In this document: piece after piece, positions 52,170-63,877 of the stretch | Position numbering within the stretch: position 1 is the first letter of the stretch | How the letters are laid out: every line of letters begins with the position of its first letter | Assembly (NCBI RefSeq): GCF_949628265.1 | Contig: NC_088790.1 | Coordinates: forward strand, 8,560,545 to 8,624,544 | Source: Cloeon dipterum | Taxonomy: Eukaryota > Arthropoda > Insecta > Ephemeroptera > Baetidae | Reading direction: 5' to 3' | Length of the DNA: 64,000 bases | Notes under the pieces: model-generated | The model's input: the letters and a program-made list of their open reading frames with translations, nothing else | What the model was told of the DNA's origin: nothing | Database searches by the model: none | Translations under genes and position numbers: made by a program

Positions 52170-53545
52170 TCATTTTCGTTGCAGGGTTTGAGCGAGTAGG
52201 TGGAACTGAATTACTGTGGCCAAAAATGCGACTATCGTGCTGGTCACCTGAAATTTTCGATTTAACCACGATTGGTAAGTATCTTAAAACACTTTAAGAA
52301 ATAACTAACAGAAAAATGCGTTGCTTTGTTTAAGTTAAACACGCCATATGCAGTGAATTGAACTCTTTTTTCGTGGATCAACTCTAGTTGAAAGAAATGA
52401 ATCTGAAAAGAATGATGGACTTCAAGCTCTCCACAAATGAATAGATAATAGCACACCTGATCTCTTATATTACAGTTTTCTATTTTTAGATTCAGTCTGG
52501 CCAAAACTACAGCTGTTTGAGAAATCTGCAAAAAGTATTTTTGTTATTTTAGTTTCCATTTTTTTTTAAAACTGTGGCTTACTTCATTGACTGCATTTTC
52601 GCATATTCCAGTAAAGCAGAAATAATGTAGAAATAGACTTGCGAACCACCAAGATCCAGCCCAAATTATAAGCGAATTTTTGCCAGCGAAGTTTTCTTCC
52701 AGTTGCCAAATACCGCAACAGATGTAATAAAGGCAGTATAAAGGACTGAAAAACATGTTGGTACTGATCGTCGTGATCAGGATGAAATCAAACGACGAGT
52801 TGCATTTGCCGATTAATTTCCGACCATTTGAATGCGCCTCCCGCAGATTTCCGATTTCTGCCATTAATTCCGTCGGAGTTACTAAATTAGCATCTAACTC
52901 CTGAGAAACAAAAATCATTTAAATTATAAGGAAAGAAAAATCGCAGGTGTGTACCGAAATTTGTGCGTTAATCTGTTTGAATATCTGGTTAAGTGAGTAG
53001 GCCACAACAGTCACTTGGACCTCCATTACTATCATGGCCAGCGTGATGAAACAGGCAATGAACACTCGGTACAGGTAAAGCTCTCTTGTATCCCAAGTCA
53101 TGCCCTCCAAGATAGTAACAGTGGCCGCACACACAAATGCGACCGTAATATATCTCAAACAAAATCTATGAAGGTTTTTTTCTATTTCTATCCTATACTT
53201 AATTTTAGAGCAAATAAATTCAATACTCTTGATTATTTCAAAGTAAGTTTCAGACTTATATAGAGCAAAGTAAATTTTCAAAGTGATAAATAAAAACAGC
53301 ATCACAGAGAAGAACAGAGATAATATGTTGATAATAATGTTGTCCTCGCGAGACTCAGCGAGGGTGGATAATTGTAGGGATTTTATGGTGTCTTGAAGGA
53401 CTTTAAAATTGAAATAATGGGTCAGAAGGCCAACAACCACACAGTAGAATTTGTGTAGTAAAATAGCCGAGCTATTTTTCCTGAAGTGGCTGTATATGCC
53501 CAAAAATTCTGCACACCGAAGAACAGGTTTAAACGCGTCTTTCAT
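52170..53545 (-). CDS. GR16, gustatory receptor
   Basis: Exons: 53545-52955, 52900-52583, 52525-52457, 52402-52310, 52247-52170; about 382 residues, GT..AG and phase 0. The frame is open well upstream of 53545, but MKDAFKPVLRCAEFLGIY is the start that aligns with GR15; nothing upstream looks like receptor. Exon 4 reads IHFFQLELIHEKRVQFTAYG, the pattern usual in insect GRs before TM7, and TM7 is AFLATVIQF. It is intact. GR16 lies back to back with the plus-strand GR17, their starts about 310 bases apart, so the promoters are divergent. Confidence 0.9.
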
Positions 53546-53856
53546 TTTGGATCTAAGTGAATAAGAAAAATAACACCGACTATATTTTGTAAATGTATTG
53601 ACAAATGAAACTGATGCAAATGAATAATAAATTTGCACCCATTTATTGTGTTGATATGATGACGTTGAAATGACGTTGCTGCCAAACGAGGAATGAATTT
53701 GTAAGGTACCATATACCAATAAATATCGATTATGACAGGGGAAAGAGGTTAAAATGTTTTTTGCATTAGGCCTTTTCTCATTCCCTCAAATGGATTGTTT
53801 TATCTTATTAATTCTGATCGATACTCTATAGCTTTTTGTTTCTTACTTTTTCCAGC
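53546..53856. promoter_or_regulatory. Divergent promoter region GR16/GR17
   Basis: This 311-base gap lies between the start codons of GR16 (minus) and GR17 (plus) and must contain both promoters. A TTTTTCCAG just before the GR17 ATG could be an acceptor from an untranslated 5' exon. No binding motif was recognised. Confidence 0.5.
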
Positions 53857-56800
53857 ATGGAGGGGAAAGAGAGCACATTGACAGCCCTTTACACATTTTT
53901 GGGTCCGGCTCTTTTCTTCGGTGTCAAATTCGCAGAATGCCGCGCAAACGTTTATGCTAATTTGACAACGGTTTACAGCTCATTAATTTTGATATCCATA
54001 ATATTTCAGTCAGTGCATATTTTAACTGCTCTCCTCGAATTTTTCCAAGGCCGCTCCTCAGAGTCAGTTTTCGGAAACAAAAATCGCACTTTAACCGTGT
54101 TAATGATGCTGCAAAAAATCCTCTCGATAGCCATCGTTTCAGTCATTCTTTATAGCTCAGTTTTTAAATCCCGTGAGTTTACTAGGCTCTTGGAAAAATT
54201 GGACAAAGAGTCGAGGCGAATGAAGTGTGAAGACGATTATTTAAAACGTTTGAAAAGATACTGCATGAAATTTTCTCTCTTCCGTTATTTTGTTTGTGCA
54301 ATTGCTGCCTTTCTAGAGTCATGGGCGTGGATTAAAAACCCAACCATGCTGATTAACATGACAAACATAATATTTATAACATTTCTCTGGTCGGTAATGG
54401 AGTGGTGCTTGATAGTAGTTACCAATGCAACGCGCTTCCTGTTCTGCCAGTTAATCATCAAAACCGAGGTGAGTTTTTTTCATTCGTTGTCGCATTTGCA
54501 ACCGCCCCGTTGCATTTCACTTATTAATCCATGCAACTGAATCATGGTGGCCAAGTAAGTCAAGCTAGAACCTCCGATCTGAAATAGCAATCAATTTATT
54601 ACAACATAAAATTAAGATAATGTTGTTACCCACCAGAAATATTGAGTTCTTGCTCAACGGAAACAAATCCCCGACCGAAAGAGCAAGGCTTCCTTGAGCG
54701 TGTATGATTTCACTATGGAAATAGTGAAGCTTTGAAGGATTTAGAATAAATTTCAAACTTTCATATATAACTTACAGATTCTCGCAATGAGTGCATATTA
54801 GATTTTAGTTCCAAATTTAAGAGAGTCCTGCGCAGATTTTGTATCTATTTTAATCAAAATTATATTTTGCTGTAAGTGAAACTATCTCGTTTCCTCACTC
54901 CAAGCGCCCATTCATCACAAGCGTTTGCCAAGCAAAAAAAATAACCCACAGTCAGCAGCAACCAGAAAATTTCATTTACGAAAAGCGGGAAAATCAAGTA
55001 TGTAATAGCTAACCAACAGAAGTAAAGACTGAACAACGCCGTGAAAAAACTCAGCAAACTCGACATAATTATCAGAGGCTTAAAATAATCGTTTGCTAAT
55101 TGCACTGCCGCGCACGTATTTCGGAAAACGAAACGCGATTTGTTAACGCTGGCCACCTCGCATTTGCGAGCCAAATAAATGGTAGTGCATTTTACTGATT
55201 CCTTCAGGCATGCAACAATGATAAACATTTTTATTTGAACGAACGAACTAAGCGTCATTCCGTAAATGAAACTACTCAACAAGAAAAACTTGGGGACGTT
55301 ATTCTTTTCCACTATACATTCGGCGATTGTCAAAAGCAAAATCAATGGGGGCAACGAACCCAATGTCCATTTGCACGTACGGAAGACAAAAGAGTTGAAA
55401 TTTTGTTCCATTTTGTGGCATTTTAATTTAATGTGCAAAATCTTCAGTAAACGTTCAAACTGTTGCTTTTTCAACAGTGAATAAACGTGAATAAATATAA
55501 CAAATGGGAAAACTAATATAATGCAAATTATATTGCACAAAACGATTATTAGACTGTCGCCTGTTCCGAGCGAAAATTTGTTAATCTCAATAAAAGCTGC
55601 TTTGAAGTAGAAAAGATTAAAAATGGCAAGCACCACTAACTGGTACATAATTGACAGTTTTCTAAATTTGAACCTCTGAATGCCTATCGCTGCTTCAAAC
55701 CAGTTCAGTGGGCCCAATGACTTTTGGAAATCATTCCATTCATGGGACGCACTTTCACTTTCCATTACAGTCAAAATCATTAAAATACAAGAAATAAATA
55801 AGCTTGGGTTCTTAAATGCAATGGTGTGCTGCCTAGAGTGTTGCGCGTGCTGTCATAATAACAACCTTTATATAACCATCAATAAAGTGTTTGACGATTC
55901 ATTCCCATCTATTATAACATTGATATTAAAAACAAATATTATGAGTTATGAAAACTAATAAATTACGAAATAGCTCTACCCTGCGTGGAATCGACTTTTA
56001 ATGGTAGCTCTATATTAATAAGAGAAATAAGAAAATTACATCACCTGTTTCCTTCGCGGCTTAAATACATTTGCATAATGGCACCTTTTTATTCATCATA
56101 ATTATATAAATTTAAATTATTGAAATTATTTTAACCCATCTGATCTATAATTTGAATCTAAACTCAAATTGTTTTCCTTGCAGGAACCAGTTTGTACACC
56201 TAAAACCTTAAAGATTTCTCGGACGAGTTTTCGAAAGCTGTGCCTTATAATCTGCAGAACGAACGAATATTTCCAACCAGTTCTCCTGACAACTTTTACA
56301 ATGTCATTCTACAACCTCCTCTCCGCCATTTACTTCATGGCCATACTGACTTTCGACCTTGAAGAGGGATTTCTGGAAACAAAACTCCAGATGATCATAG
56401 GATGTTGCATCTGGGGCTTATTGTCCTTAACTCAATTTTTCCACTTGTGCTTGAGCTGCGAGAGAACTACAAAAGAGGTTGGTTTTATTAATAAATGAAT
56501 TTTCTCACCGATATTAAATAAACAGGGTGACAAAGTGAGAGGCTTGTTATTAAAAATTGAACAAGACGAAAGGCAAGATTCAAAAGAGGAAGTATATAAG
56601 AACTTTCAAGTTTAAAATAACACTTGGCTCATTATTTAATCTTTTCCTCAGGCGAAACTATTCAGAGAGGAAATGCTACATTTAAGTTGCACCTATAATG
56701 TTTTTAGCATATTTAAGATTGACAGAGGCCTTGTATTTGCGGTTCATTTTATTTAAAAATAGTGAAAGAGCGAGAAATATGACTGATTACAATTTTTGTA

Positions 56801-56891
56801 GATCTGCGGTGCAGTGCTGACATATGCAGCAACGATTTTACAATTTCACCTCGCGGTTAATGGACTTTTGTCTTTAAGTACAACTTTTTGA
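53857..56891 (+). CDS. GR17, gustatory receptor hosting a nested gene
   Basis: Exons: 53857-54468, 56184-56477, 56526-56591, 56652-56741, 56802-56891; about 383 residues, all phase 0 and GT..AG. Exon 1 starts MEGKESTLTALYTFLGP and ends LIIKTE|GTGAGT; exon 2 resumes after TTCCTTGCAG with EPVCTPKTLK and carries TNEYFQPVLLTTF. Exon 3 is short (22 codons), exon 4 has LFREEMLHLSCTYNVFSIF, and TM7 is LTYAATILQF. Intron 1 is 1,715 bases, far larger than any other GR intron here, because the complete antisense gene GR18 sits in it. No alternative partner exons exist on this strand, which supports the join. Confidence 0.87.
54480..55780 (-). CDS. GR18, gustatory receptor nested in GR17 intron 1
   Basis: Exons: 55780-54899, 54844-54776, 54729-54634, 54578-54480; about 381 residues, phase 0. 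Starts possible at 55780 or 55765 (MESESASHEW). The first exon merges the two long exons of other GRs: no intron interrupts the stretch from TM4 to TM5 (CEVASVNKSRFVF). Exon 2 is 23 codons (TLLNLELKS), exon 3 is 32 codons rather than 31 (FHSEIIHAQGS), and TM7 is LTYLATMIQL followed by a Cys-containing tail. The stop codon is 11 bases from the GR17 exon 1 donor, and the start is about 400 bases from GR17 exon 2, so the gene lies wholly inside that intron in antisense. Confidence 0.88.
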
Positions 56892-57482
56892 GATATTTGT
56901 TGATATTTAAATATAATTAAATGAAAATTTGCTCTCGAGAAACATGAGAAATAATTTCAAAATAGGTTTATTCAAATTTTAAATAATAGTTCAATCAATG
57001 TAAAAAACGTGCTTGAAAAATTGTAACCTCGTGTGCAATTTTTCAAGAGACAAAACAGAGAGTACACTTATATATAAATATTGCAATAAATTTCAGGCAA
57101 CTACTACCACCGTTACATATTTTGTCATAAAATACTCATTCAGATTCATTTACTCGTATAGTCCGATTAAATATTGATCTTATAGTAGTGTAACTCAGAG
57201 AACTAGGTTATTACATAAACAATTGAAATCTCCACCTACGCATGAACCTTGTATTATTACATAATTTGAGACCAAATTGGTTAAGGGATCAATAAATCGA
57301 TTAATTTTGGTAACAGCAGAGGAAGACTACTTTCAATATGACAAGAATCATATAAGAAATAGAACTATGCTATGACTCATCGCAGCGTAGGTGGTGCGTT
57401 CAAAAAGTGACAGGCCCTTCTGCCCATTTTTAATTCAACAAGTGCAGCATAAATCATAATTAACTATTTTATCTCGGTCAAT
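56892..57482. other. Intergenic region between GR17 and GR19
   Basis: About 590 bases, AT-rich, containing the GR17 3' flank and GR19 upstream DNA. Nothing else was seen. Confidence 0.55.
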
Positions 57483-58815
57483 ATGCCACCTAAACGTGGT
57501 TTTGAACAGGAAACAAAGCTCTTGATGAATGTGTCAAGAGCGCTGGGCTTCGTGTCAGTCGATTCCTCATGGCTGCACATTTCCTACTGCTCAACGATCG
57601 TCCTATCCTTGCTTTTTCTTTCGGTACACTCGATATATGTATCTTCAGGAACCCCTACGAATCTGAACGCAGCTTTCTCTTATACAACACGTTCGTATAA
57701 TGTAAGGCACATAATTAAAATAATTTCAGAACAGAAAGCTGATTAAATTTGCAATAGGTGTTGTGTCTACTTCTGGTGGCCTCAACTGCTTTTTTCCAAG
57801 TGACCAAACGGAAGAAATACTTTGGTTTGTTCAAATATTTGGGTTTGCACGCAAACGACGTCGTTGATTTTCAACAAGCATCAAGAAATTCGAATATTTT
57901 CATTTTGTACTTTATTTGTACCACACTCTTGCTATTAATAATAGATTTGTACAACTATTCTGGAGACATCTATACAATACTTCTCTGTTTGTTAAGCGTC
58001 ATTGCAGTTTCTTTGGGGCGATTCATAGAAATCAAAATGCTTGTTATTGTATATGGAATTCAAGATGTCTTACGTGGGGTTAACGCTCAAATTGAAAAGC
58101 TTATCAGTCATCGACGTGATAAATATTTTCAAACATCACATTTGTATACACTACTAGAAGTTCACGACAACATGTGCTGTCTTGTAGGTGAAACGAGCCA
58201 AGTATTCCAAGGGGTGATAACTATTTCCCTTTCGTCCTCTTTCTTCAACATTATAGTTTCTTTATATTTTATAATCATTGTGATTTTTTCATTAGAAAAT
58301 AATTATTTCAACAAAATTCTTCCTCAAACTATAGAAACTTTACTATGGCTCATAAATTCAATAGTACAATGCGTCGTGCTGTGCATCAACTGCGAAAAAG
58401 TGCTGGGTGAGGTAATATGATGAATGTTCAATAAAACGGCAAATAATCACTTTAATCACCATTGTACAGGCCAAGCGGACAAGCTTATTGCTTACTAAGC
58501 TTGAATTAACTGGAAAGTGCAGTGAGGTTTGTAGCAAATATGTTTTATAGACACTTTTCGTTCATTAGAGGTTTGTTTTTTAATATTTGCAGGCTAAATA
58601 TTTGAAACATAGAGCATTCCACAATGAAAAATGCGAATTTTCCATTTTCGGAATATTTTGCATCAGCACCAAGTTTTTGTCTCAGGTATCCAGTCAATAG
58701 TCACGTCTTTAATTACATGATTATTTTCCTATTATTTCAGGCAAGTGCCACAACAATAAGCTACTTGGTGATATTGATTCAGTTCCACATACTTTCTCAA
58801 GATCTCGCTAAATAA
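57483..58815 (+). CDS. GR19, gustatory receptor
   Basis: Exons: 57483-57701, 57758-58411, 58470-58526, 58593-58685, 58741-58815; about 365 residues, GT..AG and phase 0. Start MPPKRGFEQETKLLMNVSRA. Unlike most of the array it has an early intron after residue 73 (SYN|VLCLLLVA) and no intron between TM4 and TM5 (exon 2 runs 218 codons). Exon 3 is short (19 codons, LLLTKLELTGK). The 31-codon exon has FSIFGIFCISTKFLSQ, and TM7 reads SYLVILIQF. A plus-strand AATAAA lies near 58925. A decayed duplicate follows directly. Confidence 0.9.
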
Positions 58816-58977
58816 TTTTGTTATTGTGATTAGCTTTTACCGTCAGCTATAATTAAGAGTACATAATATCTGCATAAAAATATAGGCAAAAAAATTGAAT
58901 GCCAGAGATGATCCTGGTGAAAATAAAGTATGAACCTACTACCAATTTGTGAATCGGAAGTCTTTAACTATTAGTCA

Positions 58978-59749
58978 TTGCCATTTCACTCGGCCGGTTT
59001 CTAGACATCAAATTGCTTCATTGTTGTGTTGGAATTTACGATGTCTTGCACGGCAACAACTTTCAGCTCGAGGATTCCATCAGGAGCGCGATGAAAATTT
59101 CTGAACGCCTGATTAGTACAGACTGCTAGAGGTTTACGCTTGTATCGTCTTGTGGATGGAGAAAACAAGCTAAATATTCCAGAACTTTATAACAGCCTCC
59201 ATATCCATGAATTTTTTCGACATCCTTGTATCGTCATTTAATTTAATTGCATATTGATTACCCCACCAAATATCAATATCTCGAAGGCAAACATGAGGTG
59301 CAATTTTTGGCTCACCTCATCGATGTTGCACCGCCTTGTTGTGCTGTAAATAGAATGCTGAAAGAGGTAAAGTAACAGAAAAAATCATGAATTTTTCTCA
59401 ATTTCCAGGGCTGGTTTGTTTGTTCACAAAACTTGAAATATTTAGAAAATGCAGTAAGGTATCAATGACATTAAAAATTGGCAGGTTATTATCTAGAATG
59501 GCATGTTTCACGCTTCACAGGTGAAGCATTTGAAACTTCAAAACCGTTTCAGAGTGATAAAAAATGCGTTTTCTGTTTATGGATTGTTCTGCATCAATAT
59601 AAAGTTTTTATCTCAGGTATTCATCCCAACGCCTAAATATCTTAAATCTATTATCACACATGTTTTCCATATTTTCAGGTTGCTGCCTCTACAGTTACTT
59701 GGTGATACTGTTTCAGATTCACAAGCTTGCCGAGGATCAATCAAAATGA
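58978..59749 (+). pseudogene. GR20, decayed duplicate of GR19
   Basis: At 58983 onward the frame ISLGRFLDIKLL...GIYDVLHG matches GR19 (VSLGRFIEIKML...GIQDVLRG), then hits stops. Exon 3 (around 59409-59458) aligns by base but has stops in frame. Exon 4 (59521-59616) is open: VKHLKLQNRF...VYGLFCINIKFLSQ with a surviving GTATTC donor. In the last exon (59679-59749) a small deletion breaks the frame before SYLVI-type sequence, though YLVILFQIHKLAEDQSK and its stop remain in another frame. The 5' exon is not detectable. A clear pseudogene of GR19. Confidence 0.85.
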
Positions 59750-59882
59750 TAATTTACAAATGACCAACAAGTTTGCAAATTACAATAAAAAAATTATCAA
59801 ATATGAAATAGAAATGGCGATCAGAACGCTTAAGTCTCAGGAACTTGTCGCTGCATTTCTAAAATTTGATAAGAATCACTAG

Positions 59883-62800
59883 CTAAATAACACGCTCAAT
59901 TCCTTCGTCGTTGACGAAGCATGGGTTGAAATGCGTGCCAACAATGTTCTCGTCTGATGGCCTAAAATATGAAAGATTGATGCATATTGGGAAAATAATT
60001 CTGATTGATTAAATTCCATACTCTTTTGGTTTTATACTGGACGAGGCTTTTGGCAAAATACGTGTCGTCAATGGCCCGTGCTTGTATTCTGATGTAAAGA
60101 ATAAGTAGAAGGAACTCAGAGCAGCCACCAAAATCAACACGCCGTATGCAGAGAGAGTAATGCTGTCTGCATAAAACGCCTGCCAAGCGGAAAAAGTAAC
60201 GAAAATAAAGCTTTCAAAAATAAATAATCTAACCAGTGAGTTGAGGAACGGCGCGCCCATGAGAAAGAACCTCCCTCCCGTGAGCAAAAGCATGATTATA
60301 AACGGCCGCCTTGCAATGGGAATGTAGTCTGCTGTGCCACCGTTTGTCATCACGGCCAACGAGCAGGCGATGGAAATTCTCCCAACCACTGCCAAACCAA
60401 CCATTGTCCATCCTCCGCGGCTGCCCATAACTGTAACATTCAACAAACCAGACAAAACGTTGTGAATTTTATTTTTTAATCATCGATTAAGCTCACAATT
60501 TGGCGTAATAGCCCACGAGCATACGCAGCAAATTCCTCCAATGAACAGGAGAAAGCTCATAAAGCCGATTTTATACCTCGACTTTAAGACCAACACCAGC
60601 CCGATCATCGTTCCGACGATCTCGGCAGCACCTGCATTGGATTCGAATAAATTTTAGCCAAAACAATGACAGTGTTGTGCCTGCAATTGTCGTCCTTCCT
60701 GGGAGATTCGTTCCTCCGACATTCCGAAAGTTCAACAAGCCACCGTAATATGTGACAATGGTAGAAATCCAAATAAGTTGGCAGCAAAATACTTTCATTT
60801 TTTCAAGAGGCTCCTTTTCTGCATCATTTTTTGTTGCGGGCCTGTCACGAACATACGCATTGATTATGCAATTTGCTTCTCATGCATGTCGTGCAAGCTG
60901 CAAACTATTTGCGCCTCCCATATTAAGAGATAGCTTTGGTTTTGACCCCGCAAAACTCGCGAATTGCTGACTCCGAAGGTTAATTTGTGTCTTGCACTCA
61001 CTTGTCTGGCTTCGAGACCGCAAAATCATCTGGCAATATATTTCCATTGACCTTGGCCGCCGACCTTAACAGATTCTCAGCTTGTTTGTGTTTTCCGTGC
61101 GCGATTAGCCATCTCGGTGAATCTGGAAGGAACCTTCAAAGCGATACTTTCAGCAGGAAGATTTATTTTAAAGGCATACCAGCAGAGGATGATAAACAAT
61201 AAGGTAGGACATGTAATCATCAGTTGTAAATTAGACCACGACCCAGCTGCCTCGTTCATCCAGCCTAAGGAGAGTGCGCCGAAAGACCAGAACAATTCGT
61301 AGCACACACCAGCAATTAATTTTGGCTGACCACTCGTCACATCAACAACTGAAAATTCAATGCGTATAAATAAATAAAAATAGATTTCGTTTAACAAAAT
61401 ATACAACATTAAAAAAGTTTGCATATAACAAATATTTAGTTTATTTTTAAATTTACAAATTACGCAATTTTGCGCCATGTCTTAACAAAATTTAATAGAA
61501 GAAACTTAACTTATACTCGCTCTCCTAGAAATCAATTTAATTAAATTCAATAAAAAAACTAATTTACTGCTGTAACTTGTGATCATAAATTACTCTCAAA
61601 CTAACTAACTGTTATTATCTTTATGAATTAAGGCTGAGTAAAGGGTAATGTGGTGGGGGCTAACAAGATTTCGTCTCTGGCTCCCCTGTAAGACTTGTGC
61701 AATGCGTTTAGTCAACTGTTTTTAACAGTAAGTCATTAAAGTTTTCCTGCAGATAGTTTGGAAGAAGTGAAACAATGCTAATGAAGGGGCTGAAACAGCT
61801 ATGTATTCTACAGTTAAAAAACACGTGAGATAATTTTTATCTTTGAATTTCTCTCCTAGTCTCCCATCGTCATGTAACTCACGCTGTTGTGTTTTTTTTT
61901 TGAACAAATGAAACCATACTAAGTATATCTATATAGCCTATACGATATCTTTTAAAATTATCACTTACCTCTCATTCATTCGAAATATATAACGGAAAGC
62001 ATTTTAAATAACATAGGCGTAATAAAAAAATTGATTTTTGTTGATTTTTTAAAATAGTAGTTCTTTCTCAGATTCAATTTAAAAAAATTTTCAAGCAATT
62101 TTCTATATTAGAGCAAAATAAATGCTAATTAAAACTCATAAATTTGCACTCACCTATTTGGTATCCTGCAGAAAACATAATACACGCGCTCAAACCAACG
62201 AGAAACTTAAGAAAACAATGCAGTATATAGATTGGCTGGAGGGCCAGCGCGATGCCGGCGGCCACCTGCAGAGCCGCGCCAGACACAATGATCGCCCGCG
62301 GTGAAATACTAGCAAAACACGCATGAATTATGCAAGAACAAACATGCTTATCACTTAAAACTCACATCTTCAGTAAAGAATAAGTGACGACTCCGCCACA
62401 GAATATTCCAAACAGGTACAAAGACTGGACAACGTTTATCAGCCTGTTTCTGTCGCATACTAATGACCACTGAAATATTTTAATCACCGCATTAATGGAA
62501 TTACCGGGGACGTGACACTTTTTACTTTATCTCAATGAACTATTTTTCAACAAACGCAGTGAGGAACAAAAATATTTGTATTTAAAAGTAGGAATTATTG
62601 TTTTCACCTCTGTTATCATTGTAGTTCGGTCAACCAAAAACTCGAAGTTCTTGCATTCAATCAGTCCATCATTGTAAGGCAAGGGTGCCGAGTCATTTGC
62701 ATAGCCGGCGTAGACGAAACAAGGATCGAATCCATTCAAATATTTCTATCAAGGGATAGTTTAGTGCTACAAACAGCCGCCATTATTGTAAGGGCTACAA

Positions 62801-63163
62801 ACATTGCTCTTGGGGTGCCACTTTTCGATCCACTCCTGCGGCGTCCACCTGTCCTTATCGGTACGCGCGCAAAAGTACATGCCGCCGAACGACTCGGGGC
62901 TGGAGGCGAGGAAGAGGATGCTCATCATCTGCCAGGCCGCCGGTATCTTGACCAGCGCCACAAGCAGCAACATGCGCCACTGCCACGGGCCGAAGTAGCC
63001 GAGAGCCACGATCACCGGGTCCGAGGACTCGGACGGAGGCATCGTCAGCGACTGCCAACTCGCAATTCCACGCAAGCCCTGAAAAAACACATATTATCAG
63101 CCACCAAAGCGCGCCGCACTGATTTTAAGAGTTAACCATTCCGAAGCGTTTGAGTTTCACCAT
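59883..63163 (-). CDS. SLC22-type organic cation transporter-like protein
   Basis: Exons: 63163-63137, 63078-62803, 62745-62608, 62469-62366, 62308-62154, 61348-61180, 61133-61002, 60841-60681, 60631-60497, 60430-60022, 59961-59883. Phases close over the whole chain, giving about 456 residues (SLC22 members are usually 530-560). It is a plasma-membrane major facilitator, probably moving organic ions. Landmarks: VIVALGYFGPWQWRMLLLVAL (TM1), a Cys-bearing extracellular loop, WSLVCDRNRL before TM2, CWFLPDSPRWLIAHGKHKQA after TM6, VTYYGGLLN in TM7, TIAG|AAEIVG at TM8. The usual D-R-x-G-R-R loop after TM2, the GRR after TM8 and ExYPT are all degenerate. Two introns are tiny (46 and 49 bases); the latter has a GC donor. 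The start could also be MPPSESSDPV in exon 2. Confidence 0.85.
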
Positions 63164-63877
63164 ATTGTTGCTATGAAAAAAAAATTGTGCGGACGAATAC
63201 AAAAATACGCGCGCGCGTGTACACCGACGTCACACTTGTCACTTACCTTTAATATTGTTTGTAGCAAGGTTTTTCTCGTTGCGCCAGACGTCCGATGGCG
63301 CCGTGTCCTCTTCTCGCATGGAACAAGTTCGCCGCCGTTCAATTGACTGAATTTTCGATTGGGGCCTCGGCCTTTCAATTAATACTCTTTGCAGCCGAGC
63401 GGCTCTCGCGAGACGAACAACAAGCAAGGTGATGCACAATGGGCAAACAATGCAAAAAATATCAATCGAGATAAGAAAGTGTGAACCTGCCGATCGGCTA
63501 GTTCATTACAAAATATAATTGATTAGAGCTACTTTTTTCCATCAACGAGTTATCTTTCTCTATAAAACATGAGAATGGAAATTTTCCTCACTCTATTGGT
63601 TTTATGAAGCAATAATGTTTGTTCAGACAACGCTTCTGGAATGCATTTATTTACTCGACACAAGCAAGAATGTTGAATACTAACGCAATATAAAAATAAT
63701 ATGTGTGTTCTCGCTGCTAATTGAAAAAAATTACGCGTTATATCGAAAGCAATGCGTCACATCAAATTTTGAGTAGCATGTAGTTTAATAATCAATGAAA
63801 AACACTGTTAATTTATTCAGAAGTTGTTGCTGATGCGTCAAAACCCTTTTAATACTTTCACAACGCAGCCTTCAACA
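63164..63877. promoter_or_regulatory. 5' UTR and promoter region of the SLC22 gene
   Basis: On the minus strand a strong donor AAAG|GTAAGT at 63247/63246 and a T-rich acceptor TTTCATAG at 63172-63171 suggest an untranslated 5' exon ending at 63247 and spliced to the exon holding the ATG at 63163. Sequence around 63250-63440 is GC-richer, as in a 5' exon. The rest, up to the plus-strand frame at 63878, would contain divergent promoters. Confidence 0.5.

Noticed and set aside
24523..58815. Reading the array as odorant receptors
   Set aside because: The last exon carries TYhhhhhQF or close variants and the FxxExxHxxxxxxxxG pattern before it, which are GR features; OR-type C-termini were not seen.
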